Shown: positions 1 to 8,420 of the stretch, in pieces
Numbering within the stretch: the stretch's first letter is position 1
How the letters are laid out: the number at the start of each line of letters is the position of its first letter
NCBI RefSeq assembly: GCF_002902665.1
Contig: NZ_PPRM01000025.1
Coordinates: 1 to 64,000 of the forward strand
Source of the DNA: Macrococcoides caseolyticum
GTDB taxonomy: Bacteria; Bacillota; Bacilli; Staphylococcales; Staphylococcaceae
DNA length: 64,000 nucleotides
Direction of reading: 5' to 3'
Notes under the pieces: model-generated
The model's database searches: none
Seen by the model: only the letters and a program-made list of their open reading frames with translations
What the model was told of the DNA's origin: nothing
Translations under genes and position numbers: made by a program

Positions 1-602
1 TATTGATTTTTAAACAATGAGCTTGATTTTAAATAGATAATGTAAAATATAGTAGGGATAATATATAGATAACCTTTTGGCAGAAAGAGTACAAGTAGCA
101 TAAAACTGATTGCGAATAAATATTCTCCGATACGTTTCGGATGGTTAATATATTTGTATATATTTAAATATTCAAACTGAAACCACTTTACTGTACCGTT
201 TACTTCTGATAACTGATACATAATAAGACCGATGATAAAAAATGAAACGCTCAAATATGGACTTGATAAATAAACAGATTCGTCACTATGTATAATAATA
301 AATGGTATTGATATATTAAAGAGTAAAGCTAATAATAAGTGCAGCCATTTATAGTGAATATAGATGTTATAGTTATCGGAATGATAATAGCGTAAGTATA
401 GATGCATGACACTTATCGAACCGATAAAAAGTACGAATGTTTTAGAAATAAAGTTTGCATGTCCAAGTAATGGATAGTTCGTTAACACTACGATCATCGT
501 AGATATATTCAAATGAATATATGTCATGTTCTGTTCTTTAAAGTTAAAGAACAGAAATACGAAGAGCGTCATTAATAAATTTCCTATCAGCAAGTAACTC
601 AT
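1..602 (-). CDS. Polytopic membrane protein, C-terminus cut off by the window edge
   Basis: An open frame on the minus strand starts at ATG 602-600 and stays open to base 1, so at least 200 residues are present and the end is missing. An AAGGAG Shine-Dalgarno sequence precedes the start, and the protein begins MSYLLIGNLLMTLF. Several hydrophobic segments alternate with short Lys/Tyr/His-rich loops, so it is an integral membrane protein with roughly five or six helices in the visible part. I see no diagnostic motif and cannot name a family. The GGDEF sensors also have such N-terminal membrane halves, but nothing here proves that. The neighbouring queE reads in the same direction, upstream of it. 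Confidence 0.7.
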   Translation of the reverse strand, partial: MSYLLIGNLLMTLFVFLFFNFKEQNMTYIHLNISTMIVVLTNYPLLGHANFISKTFVLFIGSISVMHLYLRYYHSDNYNIYIHYKWLHLLLALLFNISIPFIIIHSDESVYLSSPYLSVSFFIIGLIMYQLSEVNGTVKWFQFEYLNIYKYINHPKRIGEYLFAISFMLLVLFLPKGYLYIIPTIFYIIYLKSSSLFKNQ

Positions 603-670
603 AAAGTGTCTCCTTAAATTTCAATCGTGTTTCAATTATAACGTTTACATAAAATGAAACACAATGATTA

Positions 671-1381
671 TTATACACCTTTTTTGTTACTCCAGAGCAA
701 TGTGTGCAGTTGTGGCGTTATATACACATCATTCATTTCACTGTCCGGCATTACTTTATCGATTAATGTTTCATAATGTGAAAGTAGTCTTGAAGTATGG
801 TCTTCTACAGTATCATCAAGATAGGGATTACCAACCTGTAAATACATTTTAATATGTGGGTAGCGTTTATGGATCATTTTGCTGAAATGATAATCTTCAT
901 CATTAAAGATAACCACTTTTAATGTTACTTTATCTGAATCCAGCTCACGAATCACAGCGTCCAGCTGGTCTAAATCGTGTGTCATCGTTGAACTTGGCGG
1001 TTTCGGGCTAATCGTCAACTGATCGATTTCAGTCATCCAGCTCTGGAATTTCGTACCTTGTGTTTCGAGCGCCACTTCAATACCTTTATCGTGTAATAAC
1101 GATACAAATCCAGCTAAATTTTTTATCAGCGCAGGATTACCACCCGATATCGTGACATGATTAAACTGATTAGGTGCAATAGACTGAAGACGTTCATAGA
1201 TTGTTTCGGGTAATAACATTTCAATTTCATCTTTCATCGTACCATCCCATGTAAACTTCGAGTCACACCAAGCGCAGCTGAAGTCACAGCCTGCTGTTCT
1301 GACAAACATCGTCTTGCGCCCGATAACTGCACCTTCACCTTGAATCGTTGGACCGAATATTTCTAGTACAGGTATCTTCAT
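671..1381 (-). CDS. queE: 7-carboxy-7-deazaguanine synthase QueE (radical SAM)
   Basis: QueE converts 6-carboxy-5,6,7,8-tetrahydropterin to 7-carboxy-7-deazaguanine, the ring-contraction step of preQ0/queuosine synthesis. The 236-residue protein carries the cysteine cluster GCDFSCAWC (Cys32, Cys36, Cys39), which binds the radical-SAM 4Fe-4S cluster. The N-terminal EIFGPTIQGEG and the TISGGNPA segment (substrate and SAM binding) are typical of QueE. It is the last gene of queC-queD-queE: its ATG overlaps the queD stop by one base, which indicates translational coupling. Expression should follow the preQ1 riboswitch upstream of queC. Confidence 0.95.
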   Translation of the reverse strand: MKIPVLEIFGPTIQGEGAVIGRKTMFVRTAGCDFSCAWCDSKFTWDGTMKDEIEMLLPETIYERLQSIAPNQFNHVTISGGNPALIKNLAGFVSLLHDKGIEVALETQGTKFQSWMTEIDQLTISPKPPSSTMTHDLDQLDAVIRELDSDKVTLKVVIFNDEDYHFSKMIHKRYPHIKMYLQVGNPYLDDTVEDHTSRLLSHYETLIDKVMPDSEMNDVYITPQLHTLLWSNKKGV

Positions 1382-1794
1382 TATCGTTTACCTCTATATA
1401 ATACGTAGCTTGTTGGTGTTTCACGTAAATAGACTTGCAGCACTTTTGGTCCATGTGAAAGTGTATCTAAATGTGCTTCAATTTTTTCGAATATGAGCTT
1501 CGCAACGCTTTCTGTTGATGGTGGTGTGCCTTGAAATGCTTCTAAATCATTCATTAAACGATGGTCAAACGTATCATTGATGATAGATTTTATATCTCTG
1601 AAATTAACGAGAAATCCCATTTCATCTAGTTCATTTCCACCAATTGTTACATTCGCAAAGTATGTGTGTCCGTGAACACGGCTGCATACACCTGCCTTCT
1701 CATTCGGAATAAAGTGTGCGGCAGAGAAGTTAATATCTTTGTTCAGTTCAAATGCATAATTATGATTCACTTGAGGATATAGTTGCTGCATCAT
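1381..1794 (-). CDS. queD: 6-carboxy-5,6,7,8-tetrahydropterin synthase QueD
   Basis: QueD turns 7,8-dihydroneopterin triphosphate into 6-carboxytetrahydropterin, the substrate of QueE. The 137-residue length fits the PTPS/QueD fold. Zinc ligands His27 (FSAAHF) and His41/His43 (VHGHTY) are present, together with the catalytic Cys37 just before the HGH motif. The Asp/His relay region (DHRLMNDLEAF) and the PSTESVAKLIFE stretch are also conserved. The gene lies between queC and queE with one-base overlaps on both sides. The first two codons are both ATG, so the start could be 1794 or 1791. Confidence 0.95.
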   Translation of the reverse strand: MMQQLYPQVNHNYAFELNKDINFSAAHFIPNEKAGVCSRVHGHTYFANVTIGGNELDEMGFLVNFRDIKSIINDTFDHRLMNDLEAFQGTPPSTESVAKLIFEKIEAHLDTLSHGPKVLQVYLRETPTSYVLYRGKR

Positions 1795-2459
1795 TATAAG
1801 TCACCGCTTTCTTTTTCTTGCAAGTATTGGTTAAGACCTTTATTTCTCAGTTTACAGCTTGGACACTCTCCGCAGCCGTCTGCAGGGATTCCGTTATAGC
1901 ATGTTAATGTTTTGTTACGAACATAGTCCAGTTGTCCTAACGTATCTGCAAGCGCCCAAGTTTCTTTCTTATCAAGCCACATTAATGGTGTATGAATTTC
2001 AAAGTTTAGATCCATCGATAAGTTAATCGTGACATTCAGCGACTTAATAAAGTTATCACGGCAGTCAGGGTACCCTGAGAAGTCAGTTTCGCATACGCCA
2101 GTAATGATATGCTTCGCATTAATCTGATACGCAAGTGCCGCCGCAAAGCTCATAAACAGCAAGTTACGCGCAGGAACGAATGTATTTGGAATATCATCCT
2201 CTTCGATTGTTAAGTCGTGGTGCGTCAATGCATTCGGTGATAACTGTGACAGTAAAGACATATCAAGGACATGATGTTTTAAATTCTGTTCTTCTGCAAT
2301 TTGTTTTGCGATATCGATTTCAAGAGCATGACGTTGTCCGTAGTTAAAGGTTACAAGTTCTACCTCGTCATAATGATGCATCGCGTAGAACATGCACGTT
2401 GTGCTGTCCTGACCGCCACTAAAGACGACCAGTGCTTTGTTAGAATTCAGTTGTTTCAT
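1794..2459 (-). CDS. queC: 7-cyano-7-deazaguanine synthase QueC
   Basis: QueC converts 7-carboxy-7-deazaguanine to preQ0 using ATP and ammonia. Near the N-terminus is the PP-loop ATP-binding motif [12 protein letters not shown]. At the C-terminus is the zinc-binding set [16 protein letters not shown]. An upstream GTG at 2468 is in frame, but GGAG sits 8 nt before the ATG at 2459, giving [13 protein letters not shown] and 221 residues, the usual length. It is first in the queC-queD-queE operon, and its leader carries a preQ1-I riboswitch and terminator. Confidence 0.95.
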   Translation of the reverse strand: MKQLNSNKALVVFSGGQDSTTCMFYAMHHYDEVELVTFNYGQRHALEIDIAKQIAEEQNLKHHVLDMSLLSQLSPNALTHHDLTIEEDDIPNTFVPARNLLFMSFAAALAYQINAKHIITGVCETDFSGYPDCRDNFIKSLNVTINLSMDLNFEIHTPLMWLDKKETWALADTLGQLDYVRNKTLTCYNGIPADGCGECPSCKLRNKGLNQYLQEKESGDL

Positions 2460-2474
2460 TATATTCACTCCATT

Positions 2475-2501
2475 AAAAAAGACACCAATCCTAGCGGTGT
2501 C
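2475..2501 (-). terminator. Riboswitch-controlled intrinsic terminator before queC
   Basis: Read on the minus strand this is GACACC - 9-nt loop - GGTGTC followed by six T, directly between the preQ1 aptamer and the queC Shine-Dalgarno. The loop and 5' arm contain CGCTAGGA, exactly complementary to TCCTAGCG in the aptamer loop. The two structures should therefore exclude each other. Confidence 0.9.
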
Positions 2502-2504
2502 GTT

Positions 2505-2540
2505 CTAGTTTTTTATAGAGGGTGTGCGCTAGGAACCTCT
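2505..2540 (-). ncRNA. preQ1-I riboswitch aptamer (queCDE leader)
   Basis: Minus-strand RNA reads AGAGG-TTCCTAGCGCACA-CCCTCT-ATAAAAAACTAG. P1 is AGAGG/CCTCT. The CTAG inside the loop pairs with the CTAG at the 3' end to close the H-type pseudoknot, and the A-rich tail ATAAAAAA lies between. This closely matches the class I preQ1 riboswitch known before B. subtilis queC. Ligand binding sequesters the loop, so the following terminator at 2475-2501 forms and queC-queD-queE is switched off. Confidence 0.93.
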
Positions 2541-2559
2541 TATATTGAATTCGCTACTC

Positions 2560-2565
2560 ATTATA
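2560..2565 (-). promoter_or_regulatory. -10 element of the queCDE promoter
   Basis: Minus-strand TATAAT lies about 20 nt upstream of the preQ1 aptamer, so transcripts would begin just before the riboswitch. The -35 region (ATTATT around 2583-2588) is poor. Confidence 0.55.
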
Positions 2566-2630
2566 ACAGAAAAGCGTGTATAATAATATCTGTTACTTCA
2601 AGAAAACGTTTTTAGAAATGAGTGAAGTTT

Positions 2631-3212
2631 ATGATTTTAATGATAGACCACGATGATTCGTTTACATATAATATCGTTCATTATTTAGAGGCAATGGATG
2701 AAACTGTTCACGTCGTACGTTCTAAAGTTGTGACCATTGAATACATAGAGGGTGTATCTCCGGAGTTTATTATATTATCACCTGGACCAGGACATCCTGC
2801 AGAAGCAATTATGGCACATAAAGTTATCGATACATTCGGAGGACGTATTCCTGTTCTTGGTATATGTCTTGGTTTTCAGGTGATCGTACAGCACTTTAAT
2901 CATGAAGTTAAGAAGCTGTCACCAGTGCACGGGCATGTCAGCCATGTAGAACATAAAGGTACAGACTTATATCAAGGTGTAGAAGCGCCAGCACAAGTTG
3001 CAAGATATCACTCTTTAGGAACGATGGACAAGATTCAAAGGCCGTTAATCGTTACCGGTATAACGGATAATATTGTGATGAGTGTAGCACATGAATCATG
3101 GCCATTATACGGTATTCAGTTTCATCCAGAATCTGTACTCACAACTTCCGGCTATACGATGCTCAACAATTTCTTAACGTTAGGACGTGAATTTTATGCG
3201 CGCGATCATTAA
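2631..3212 (+). CDS. pabA: Aminodeoxychorismate synthase, glutamine amidotransferase subunit PabA
   Basis: Class I glutamine amidotransferase that supplies ammonia to PabB for p-aminobenzoate and hence folate synthesis. The sequence has the DHDDSFTYN start, the oxyanion strand SPGPGHP, the nucleophile elbow GICLGFQ (Cys near residue 79) and the HPES motif with catalytic His/Glu near the C-terminus. A GTG at 2622 would add three residues. I prefer ATG 2631 because the family begins MILMID. The end overlaps the next gene by 17 bases, consistent with a coupled PabA-PabB pair. An anthranilate synthase (TrpG) role is possible in principle, but the partner is a PabB-PabC fusion, which favours folate. 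Confidence 0.92.
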   Translation: MILMIDHDDSFTYNIVHYLEAMDETVHVVRSKVVTIEYIEGVSPEFIILSPGPGHPAEAIMAHKVIDTFGGRIPVLGICLGFQVIVQHFNHEVKKLSPVHGHVSHVEHKGTDLYQGVEAPAQVARYHSLGTMDKIQRPLIVTGITDNIVMSVAHESWPLYGIQFHPESVLTTSGYTMLNNFLTLGREFYARDH

Positions 3213-4875
3213 CTTTCAACTTTATCGGGATGGGAAGACGATACCTGTTCGATATACCTTTACGAATCCTGTAAAAGTAGACAGAGTATATACAGAGGAT
3301 GGTATGCTGAATGCTTTAACTGAAGCAGAAGAGAGTGGATTATATGTTGTCACTGCGATTAAGTATGAAGCGGCGAAACTGTTTAACCCACTTATGAAAG
3401 TCCATCATATTGATGAGCCGCTTGCATTGTTTTATTACTTTGAAGATTATGATGCATTTGAATATGTAAATGCAGAACCATTAAAAACACAGTTTACTTT
3501 TGAACAATCTGCTGAAGAAATCATGAAAGCTGTAGAAACCGTTCAGGAGTACATTAAACAAGGTGTCACATATCAAGTTAATTACACGACGCGACTTAAA
3601 GCAACGTTAACAGAAGATCCATACGCCCTCTATCAATATTTAAGTGCACAAAACGGAAACTATACGGCGTATTTAGAAGATGGAGACGATTATATCATCA
3701 GCATTTCACCGGAACTCTTCTTCCAGTATGATGTACTGAATAATCAACTGTTAACGAGACCGATGAAAGGTACGCTTGAGCGTGGCAGTAACGAAGCAGA
3801 AGATGCTAAAAACTACGAACAGCTCAAAAACTCAAGGAAAGATAAGGCAGAGAATGTGATGATCGTCGATTTATTGCGTAATGATTTAAGTCGTATCGCG
3901 AAAAAAGGCAGTGTGAAAGTCGATCAACTGTTTGAAGTGGAACGATATCAAACAGTATTCCAGATGACTTCGACGATTACTGCAATGAATAACAACCATT
4001 CATTATATGAAATTATGCGTGCGCTTTTCCCGTGTGGTTCTATTACTGGTGCACCTAAAATTTCGACGATGAAAATCATTAATGAACTGGAGTCACCAAG
4101 AGGGATATATTGCGGGACGATTGGTTTCATCAAGCCGGATGATTATATGATATTTAATATACCGATTCGTACAATTTCCTTACACCACGGTGAAGCAGTA
4201 TATAGTGCAGGCGGTGGGATTACAATCGACTCAGATCCACAAGCGGAATATGAAGAAATTATCGCAAAGACACAAGTCGTGCAGCCTCACTTCGAATTAA
4301 TTGAAACGATGCGTGTTAATGATGGAATTATCCAAAGAGAAAAGTACCATCTGGAACGATTATGGCGTGGTATTACAGCATTTAATATTAATGTGGATCA
4401 AGATAATGTCAGCGCGTTTATTCGTGATAACATGCCTAAAGGTGGAAAGTATAGAGTTACACTTAGTATAAATGGAAATTTAAATGCTACGACAGAACCG
4501 TTACCAGATAAGAAAGTATTTACTGCGGAGCTCCTCCCATCTGTGCAAGGTGACGAACGCTTCTATCAGCATAAGACTTCTATTCGTAATCACTATACAC
4601 AGCCAGAGCAGGATCTTGCACTATATTATGATACATATCTCCTGGAATTTAACATAGGAAATTTAGTCTATAAAATTAATGATAACTATTACACGCCAAG
4701 TGCGCAGCGGTATATTCTTGAAGGTTGTATGAAACAGCAGTTACTGGATGAAGGCAAGGTTTCAGAACAGGATATCACGATTGAAGAATTTATAGAATTG
4801 TATGCATCTGGTCGACTCACTGTATACATGATTAATAGTTTAAGAGAATGGTCTGAAGTGAAAATCATTTTGTAA
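3196..4875 (+). CDS. pabB: Aminodeoxychorismate synthase component I fused to 4-amino-4-deoxychorismate lyase (PabB-PabC)
   Basis: Residues 1 to about 370 are a chorismate-binding enzyme. Motifs include ISPELFF, TRPMKGTLERG, ENVMIVDLLRNDLSRI, GSITGAPK and YSAGGGITIDSDP. From about residue 375 (FELIETMRVNDG) to the end is a PLP-dependent class IV aminotransferase fold, with the likely Schiff-base lysine in the QHKTSIRNHY segment. One polypeptide would thus make aminodeoxychorismate from chorismate and then split it to p-aminobenzoate and pyruvate. TAGGACG lies 9 nt before ATG 3196; an in-frame GTG at 3187 is less likely. It overlaps pabA by 17 bases. Confidence 0.92.
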   Translation: MRAIINFQLYRDGKTIPVRYTFTNPVKVDRVYTEDGMLNALTEAEESGLYVVTAIKYEAAKLFNPLMKVHHIDEPLALFYYFEDYDAFEYVNAEPLKTQFTFEQSAEEIMKAVETVQEYIKQGVTYQVNYTTRLKATLTEDPYALYQYLSAQNGNYTAYLEDGDDYIISISPELFFQYDVLNNQLLTRPMKGTLERGSNEAEDAKNYEQLKNSRKDKAENVMIVDLLRNDLSRIAKKGSVKVDQLFEVERYQTVFQMTSTITAMNNNHSLYEIMRALFPCGSITGAPKISTMKIINELESPRGIYCGTIGFIKPDDYMIFNIPIRTISLHHGEAVYSAGGGITIDSDPQAEYEEIIAKTQVVQPHFELIETMRVNDGIIQREKYHLERLWRGITAFNINVDQDNVSAFIRDNMPKGGKYRVTLSINGNLNATTEPLPDKKVFTAELLPSVQGDERFYQHKTSIRNHYTQPEQDLALYYDTYLLEFNIGNLVYKINDNYYTPSAQRYILEGCMKQQLLDEGKVSEQDITIEEFIELYASGRLTVYMINSLREWSEVKIIL

Positions 4876-4940
4876 TTGATGCGCAAATAAAAAATTTAAG
4901 TTACAATATAGTATAAATTATTGAGAGATTAGGTGATAGA

Positions 4941-5165
4941 ATGTTTTTTGATATAATCATCATACTGATGTTGCTGACAGGTTTATCGCTTGGCGTCTAC
5001 ATAATGAACAGGGTAATTATCGACGAGTTCAAAGCTCAAAATATAAAACACGCTTATATTTATCTTTATATAACAATGTTCGGCGCATTATTAGTTGTTG
5101 CGGTAATAACGTTTTGCTTTCAGAATGTACTGATTGATTTTTCAAATTTATTCTACCGATCATAG
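4941..5165 (+). CDS. Small two-helix membrane protein, unknown function
   Basis: A 74-residue protein starting MFFDIIIILMLLTGLSLGVYIM, with a second hydrophobic helix (YLYITMFGALLVVAVITFCF) and a short polar tail. The AGGTGA Shine-Dalgarno is well placed. The last codons and the stop lie inside the left arm of the terminator at 5153-5182, so gene and terminator evolved as a unit, which supports a real gene. I do not recognise a family. Confidence 0.7.
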   Translation: MFFDIIIILMLLTGLSLGVYIMNRVIIDEFKAQNIKHAYIYLYITMFGALLVVAVITFCFQNVLIDFSNLFYRS

Positions 5166-5182
5166 TAATCGGTAGTTTTTTT
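5153..5182 (+). terminator. Intrinsic terminator overlapping the end of the small membrane protein gene
   Basis: CTACCGAT - 7-nt loop - ATCGGTAG followed by seven T. The left arm encodes the last residues of the upstream gene. Confidence 0.92.
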
Positions 5183-5245
5183 AGGTCTTTGGGCTGATGT
5201 ATGGTTATGCAACTGAACTTATAATAATTATAAAGGAGCAATCAC

Positions 5246-6190
5246 ATGTCAATTGTATTCGAAACGACAGGCGTATTTACAAGTCTGCAGCACATTGAGG
5301 ATATAGCTTATGCAGCAACTTCATTGTCTGGACCCTGTGATAGTCTGGCACATATATTAGGAAATGCATTACTTGGTAATGCTATAACGAAAGAAACGTT
5401 AGAGATGACCTTCACTGCACCAGTGATACGCTTTGAAGAACGTACGCTGATTGCTTTAACCGGCGCAGAATTTTATGCTTATACAGACGAGCGTGAGATT
5501 ACACCTTTTAAAGTGCATTTAATGGAAAAAGGTGACGTGCTGAAGTTCCGCCAGCCCAAAAAAGGGACACGTATATATATGGCTGTTGCAGGTGGGATGC
5601 ACTTTGTAAATAATCTGAGCGGTAATATTGTCTTAAAGGCGGGAACACGAATCGAGCTTGAACGTGATTATAACGAACTCCACAAAAAAATGTTTGATAA
5701 CCTAGAAGACCAAAGATGTGCGACTTGGGGAATTGATGCCTATTCGCTTGCGCGACTTTATTATTCAGATGTATTTCATATTATAAGTACAGCAGCGCTC
5801 GATACTTTATCAAGAAAACAGCTGACACAAGATACTTATACAGTGACGCAGCGCTTTGATAGGACGGGGTTTATACTGGAAGGACATAAAGTGAAGTTGA
5901 TTTCAAATAATAATGTTTCTGTTGAGCGTTGCGGTACACTTCAAATTACGCATCAGCATGACATCGCGATATCTTTGAAGCACATTGTCCAAGATGATGA
6001 TTATGTTCAGTTCGCTTATATCGCAGATTACCATCTCGCTAAGCTTTCCCAAAAGAAACCTGGTTCGAAGCTGTTATTTAAATGGGTAGATCAAGAAGAG
6101 ATGGCGCGTCAAAAAGAAAGCTATGAAAACTGGATTAAAACGGTTATGCACCAAATTGCTTTCCAGCACAACATTGAGTTGAGTAAATAA
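5246..6190 (+). CDS. KipA/PxpC-like protein (biotin-dependent carboxyltransferase family), stand-alone
   Basis: The 314-residue protein resembles subunit C of 5-oxoprolinase (PxpC/KipA, AHS2 domain). Conserved blocks are GVFTSLQHIEDIAYA, LAHILGNALLGNA, LEMTFTAPVIRFEERTLIALTGAEFYA, GDVLKFRQPKKGTRIYMAVAGG and QRFDRTGFILEG. In most bacteria this subunit is encoded beside PxpB and PxpA. No such partner occurs here: the neighbours are the small membrane protein and ltaS. The sequence also departs from the family in several conserved blocks. It may be a specialised paralogue; 5-oxoprolinase activity cannot be assumed. AAAGGAG precedes the ATG. Confidence 0.75.
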   Translation: MSIVFETTGVFTSLQHIEDIAYAATSLSGPCDSLAHILGNALLGNAITKETLEMTFTAPVIRFEERTLIALTGAEFYAYTDEREITPFKVHLMEKGDVLKFRQPKKGTRIYMAVAGGMHFVNNLSGNIVLKAGTRIELERDYNELHKKMFDNLEDQRCATWGIDAYSLARLYYSDVFHIISTAALDTLSRKQLTQDTYTVTQRFDRTGFILEGHKVKLISNNNVSVERCGTLQITHQHDIAISLKHIVQDDDYVQFAYIADYHLAKLSQKKPGSKLLFKWVDQEEMARQKESYENWIKTVMHQIAFQHNIELSK

Positions 6191-6290
6191 ATATTCTGGA
6201 GAAACAAATTACACATTTGTTATCATTTTTAAGTGATAATACTTGAAAATTGTTGCGAATAAGTATAAATTAATATATTGTACGACAAAT

Positions 6291-6307
6291 ATTACAAGAC
6301 TGTTACA
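6291..6307 (-). promoter_or_regulatory. Perfect WalR (YycF) box upstream of ltaS
   Basis: Minus-strand TGTAAC-AGTCT-TGTAAT fits the WalR consensus TGTWAH-N5-TGTWAH in both half-sites. It abuts and partly overlaps the -35 of the ltaS promoter, the usual position for an activator. Confidence 0.75.
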
Positions 6308-6332
6308 AAGAATAATTCATTGTAAGTATTAT
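6303..6332 (+). promoter_or_regulatory. Candidate ltaS promoter
   Basis: TTACAA (6303-6308), 18-nt spacer, TATTAT (6327-6332). The start site would fall near 6339, leaving a leader of about 60 nt before the ltaS ATG. Confidence 0.6.
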
Positions 6333-6397
6333 AAACATCATTAAATAAAAATATTGTCTGGAGTATATAGATAGTCTGAATAAATGGAGGTATGAAG

Positions 6398-8329
6398 ATG
6401 AAAGATAAAAGGATTACAGTTTTTATGTTTTTCCTGTTAACTGTTATCACGGTTTCGATAAAGACATATTTTGCCTATTATATTGATTTATCATTAGGTG
6501 TTAAAGGATTAATCCAGAACTTAATATTACTGATGAATCCCTATAGCTTGGTTGCACTAATTTTAAGTGTGTTTTTATTCTTTAAAGGTAGAAAAGCTTA
6601 TTGGTTCATTTATATCGGAGGATTTCTGTTAACATTCCTTCTTTATTCTAATGTCGTTTACTTCAGATTTTTCTCAGATTTTATTACTTTTAGTACTTTA
6701 AACCAGGTGAGCAACGTAGAATCCATGTCAGGAGCGTTGTGGAGTTCATTTAAATGGTATGACTTTATTTATTTCCTGGATATTTTTGTATTCTTATATT
6801 TATTATTGATGAAAAAGCAGTACTTTTCTACGCGTTCATTCAAGAAGAAGTATATCCCAGTTGTGATGGGTGTTTCAGTATCTTTATTTTTTCTGAACCT
6901 TGCCTTTGCGGAAACTGATCGTCCGGAATTATTAACAAGAACGTTTGACCATAAATATTTAGTCAAATATCTTGGGCCGTATAACTTTACCGTATATGAT
7001 GGTATCCAGACGATTCAGAACAACCAGCAAAAAGCACATGCGAGCTCGGATGACTTAGCGCAAGTGCAGTCATATACAAAAACGAAATATGCTGCGCCGA
7101 ATGGTGCTACATTTGGTATTGCTAAAGAGAAGAATGTGATTAAGATTCATCTTGAAAGCTTCCAGACATTCCTGATTAACTATAAAGTGAACGGCGAGGA
7201 AGTAACACCATTCTTAAATTCACTTGCTTCAGGAAATAAAGATTTTATTTATTATGATAATTTCTTCCATCAGACTGGCCAAGGTAAGACAAGCGATTCA
7301 GAGTTAACAATGGATAACTCAATTTATGGCTTACAGCAAGGTTCAGCTTATTCACTGAAAGGTGATAATACGTATCAGTCGTTACCTGCAATCATGAATC
7401 AGCAGCAAGGTTATTCAACTTCTGTTATGCATGGTGATTATAAAACATTCTGGAACAGAGATCAGGTGTATAAACACTTCGGTATCGATAAATTCTATGA
7501 TGCGACGTATTATGATATGAGCGAGAAAAACTTAGAGAACCTAGGACTTAAAGACAAAGAGTTCTTCAAAGAGTCAGTACCATATTTAAAGAACGAGAAA
7601 CAACCGTTCTACACGCATTTGATCACATTAACTAATCACTATCCATTTACGATTGATAAAAATGAAGCAACTATAGATTCACCTGAAACTGGTAACCCTA
7701 CTGTCGACGGTTATGTACAAACTGCAAGATATCTAGATGAAGCAGTTCAGCAGTTTATAGAAGATCTGAAAAAAGAAGGACTCTATGATGATTCTGTAAT
7801 ATTAATCTACGGCGATCATTATGGTATATCTGAAAACCATAATAAAGCGATGGCAAAATTATTAGGTGAAGAAATTACGCCAACAAAATTTATGGACCTA
7901 CAACGTACAGGTCTATTCCTTAAAGTACCAGGTGTTGAAGGTAAGGTGGATCATACGTATGCAGCTCAGGTCGACGTAGCACCTACTTTATTACATCTAC
8001 TTGGAATTGATGCAAAACCTTATGTGATGTTTGGAACGGATTTATTCTCTAAACAGCACAAGGATACTGTAACATTTAGAAATGGTGATTTCATAACACC
8101 GGATTATAAATCGATTAATGGTATCTTTTATAGTAATAAAACAAACCAGCCGCTAACAGATAAAACAGAAAAGGCTGCAGCGGAGACAATAAAAAGACAA
8201 GCTGAAAAAGAATTAGAAATGTCTGATGCGCTTATCAATGGTGACTTATTAAGATTCTATAACAATCCAGAGTTTGAGAAAATTAACGCTTCAAAATACC
8301 ATTATGATAATGGGGACGTATCTCAATAA
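6398..8329 (+). CDS. ltaS: Lipoteichoic acid synthase LtaS
   Basis: LtaS polymerises glycerol phosphate from phosphatidylglycerol onto the membrane glycolipid anchor. The 643-residue protein has five N-terminal membrane helices (to about residue 170), a linker, and an extracellular sulfatase-like domain. The signal-peptidase site is AHA-S at residues 213-216 (AxA-S in S. aureus). Metal/catalytic residues Glu253 (HLESF) and nucleophile Thr298 (GQGKTSDSE) correspond to Glu255 and Thr300 of the S. aureus enzyme. TGGAGG ends 7 nt before ATG 6398; an in-frame ATG at 6392 is too close to it. A WalR box overlaps the promoter and a strong terminator follows. Confidence 0.97.
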   Translation: MKDKRITVFMFFLLTVITVSIKTYFAYYIDLSLGVKGLIQNLILLMNPYSLVALILSVFLFFKGRKAYWFIYIGGFLLTFLLYSNVVYFRFFSDFITFSTLNQVSNVESMSGALWSSFKWYDFIYFLDIFVFLYLLLMKKQYFSTRSFKKKYIPVVMGVSVSLFFLNLAFAETDRPELLTRTFDHKYLVKYLGPYNFTVYDGIQTIQNNQQKAHASSDDLAQVQSYTKTKYAAPNGATFGIAKEKNVIKIHLESFQTFLINYKVNGEEVTPFLNSLASGNKDFIYYDNFFHQTGQGKTSDSELTMDNSIYGLQQGSAYSLKGDNTYQSLPAIMNQQQGYSTSVMHGDYKTFWNRDQVYKHFGIDKFYDATYYDMSEKNLENLGLKDKEFFKESVPYLKNEKQPFYTHLITLTNHYPFTIDKNEATIDSPETGNPTVDGYVQTARYLDEAVQQFIEDLKKEGLYDDSVILIYGDHYGISENHNKAMAKLLGEEITPTKFMDLQRTGLFLKVPGVEGKVDHTYAAQVDVAPTLLHLLGIDAKPYVMFGTDLFSKQHKDTVTFRNGDFITPDYKSINGIFYSNKTNQPLTDKTEKAAAETIKRQAEKELEMSDALINGDLLRFYNNPEFEKINASKYHYDNGDVSQ

Positions 8330-8332
8330 TAA

Positions 8333-8385
8333 AAAAACCAGTCAATACAGAAAACCTAAATGGTTTTCTGTATTGACTGGTTTTT
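8333..8385 (+). terminator. Long bidirectional terminator between ltaS and the ZIP gene
   Basis: A 24-bp perfect stem (left arm 8333-8356, right arm 8362-8385) with a 5-nt loop. A-rich left and T-rich right ends allow it to stop both the plus-strand ltaS transcript and the minus-strand transporter transcript. Confidence 0.92.
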
Positions 8386-8420
8386 ATTTTGCTGCGGGTC
8401 AGTCCGCATTTTTTCCAACC

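Noticed and set aside
664-852. 62-residue plus-strand frame opposite queE
   Set aside because: It lies within the end of queE, has no Shine-Dalgarno and no recognisable features.
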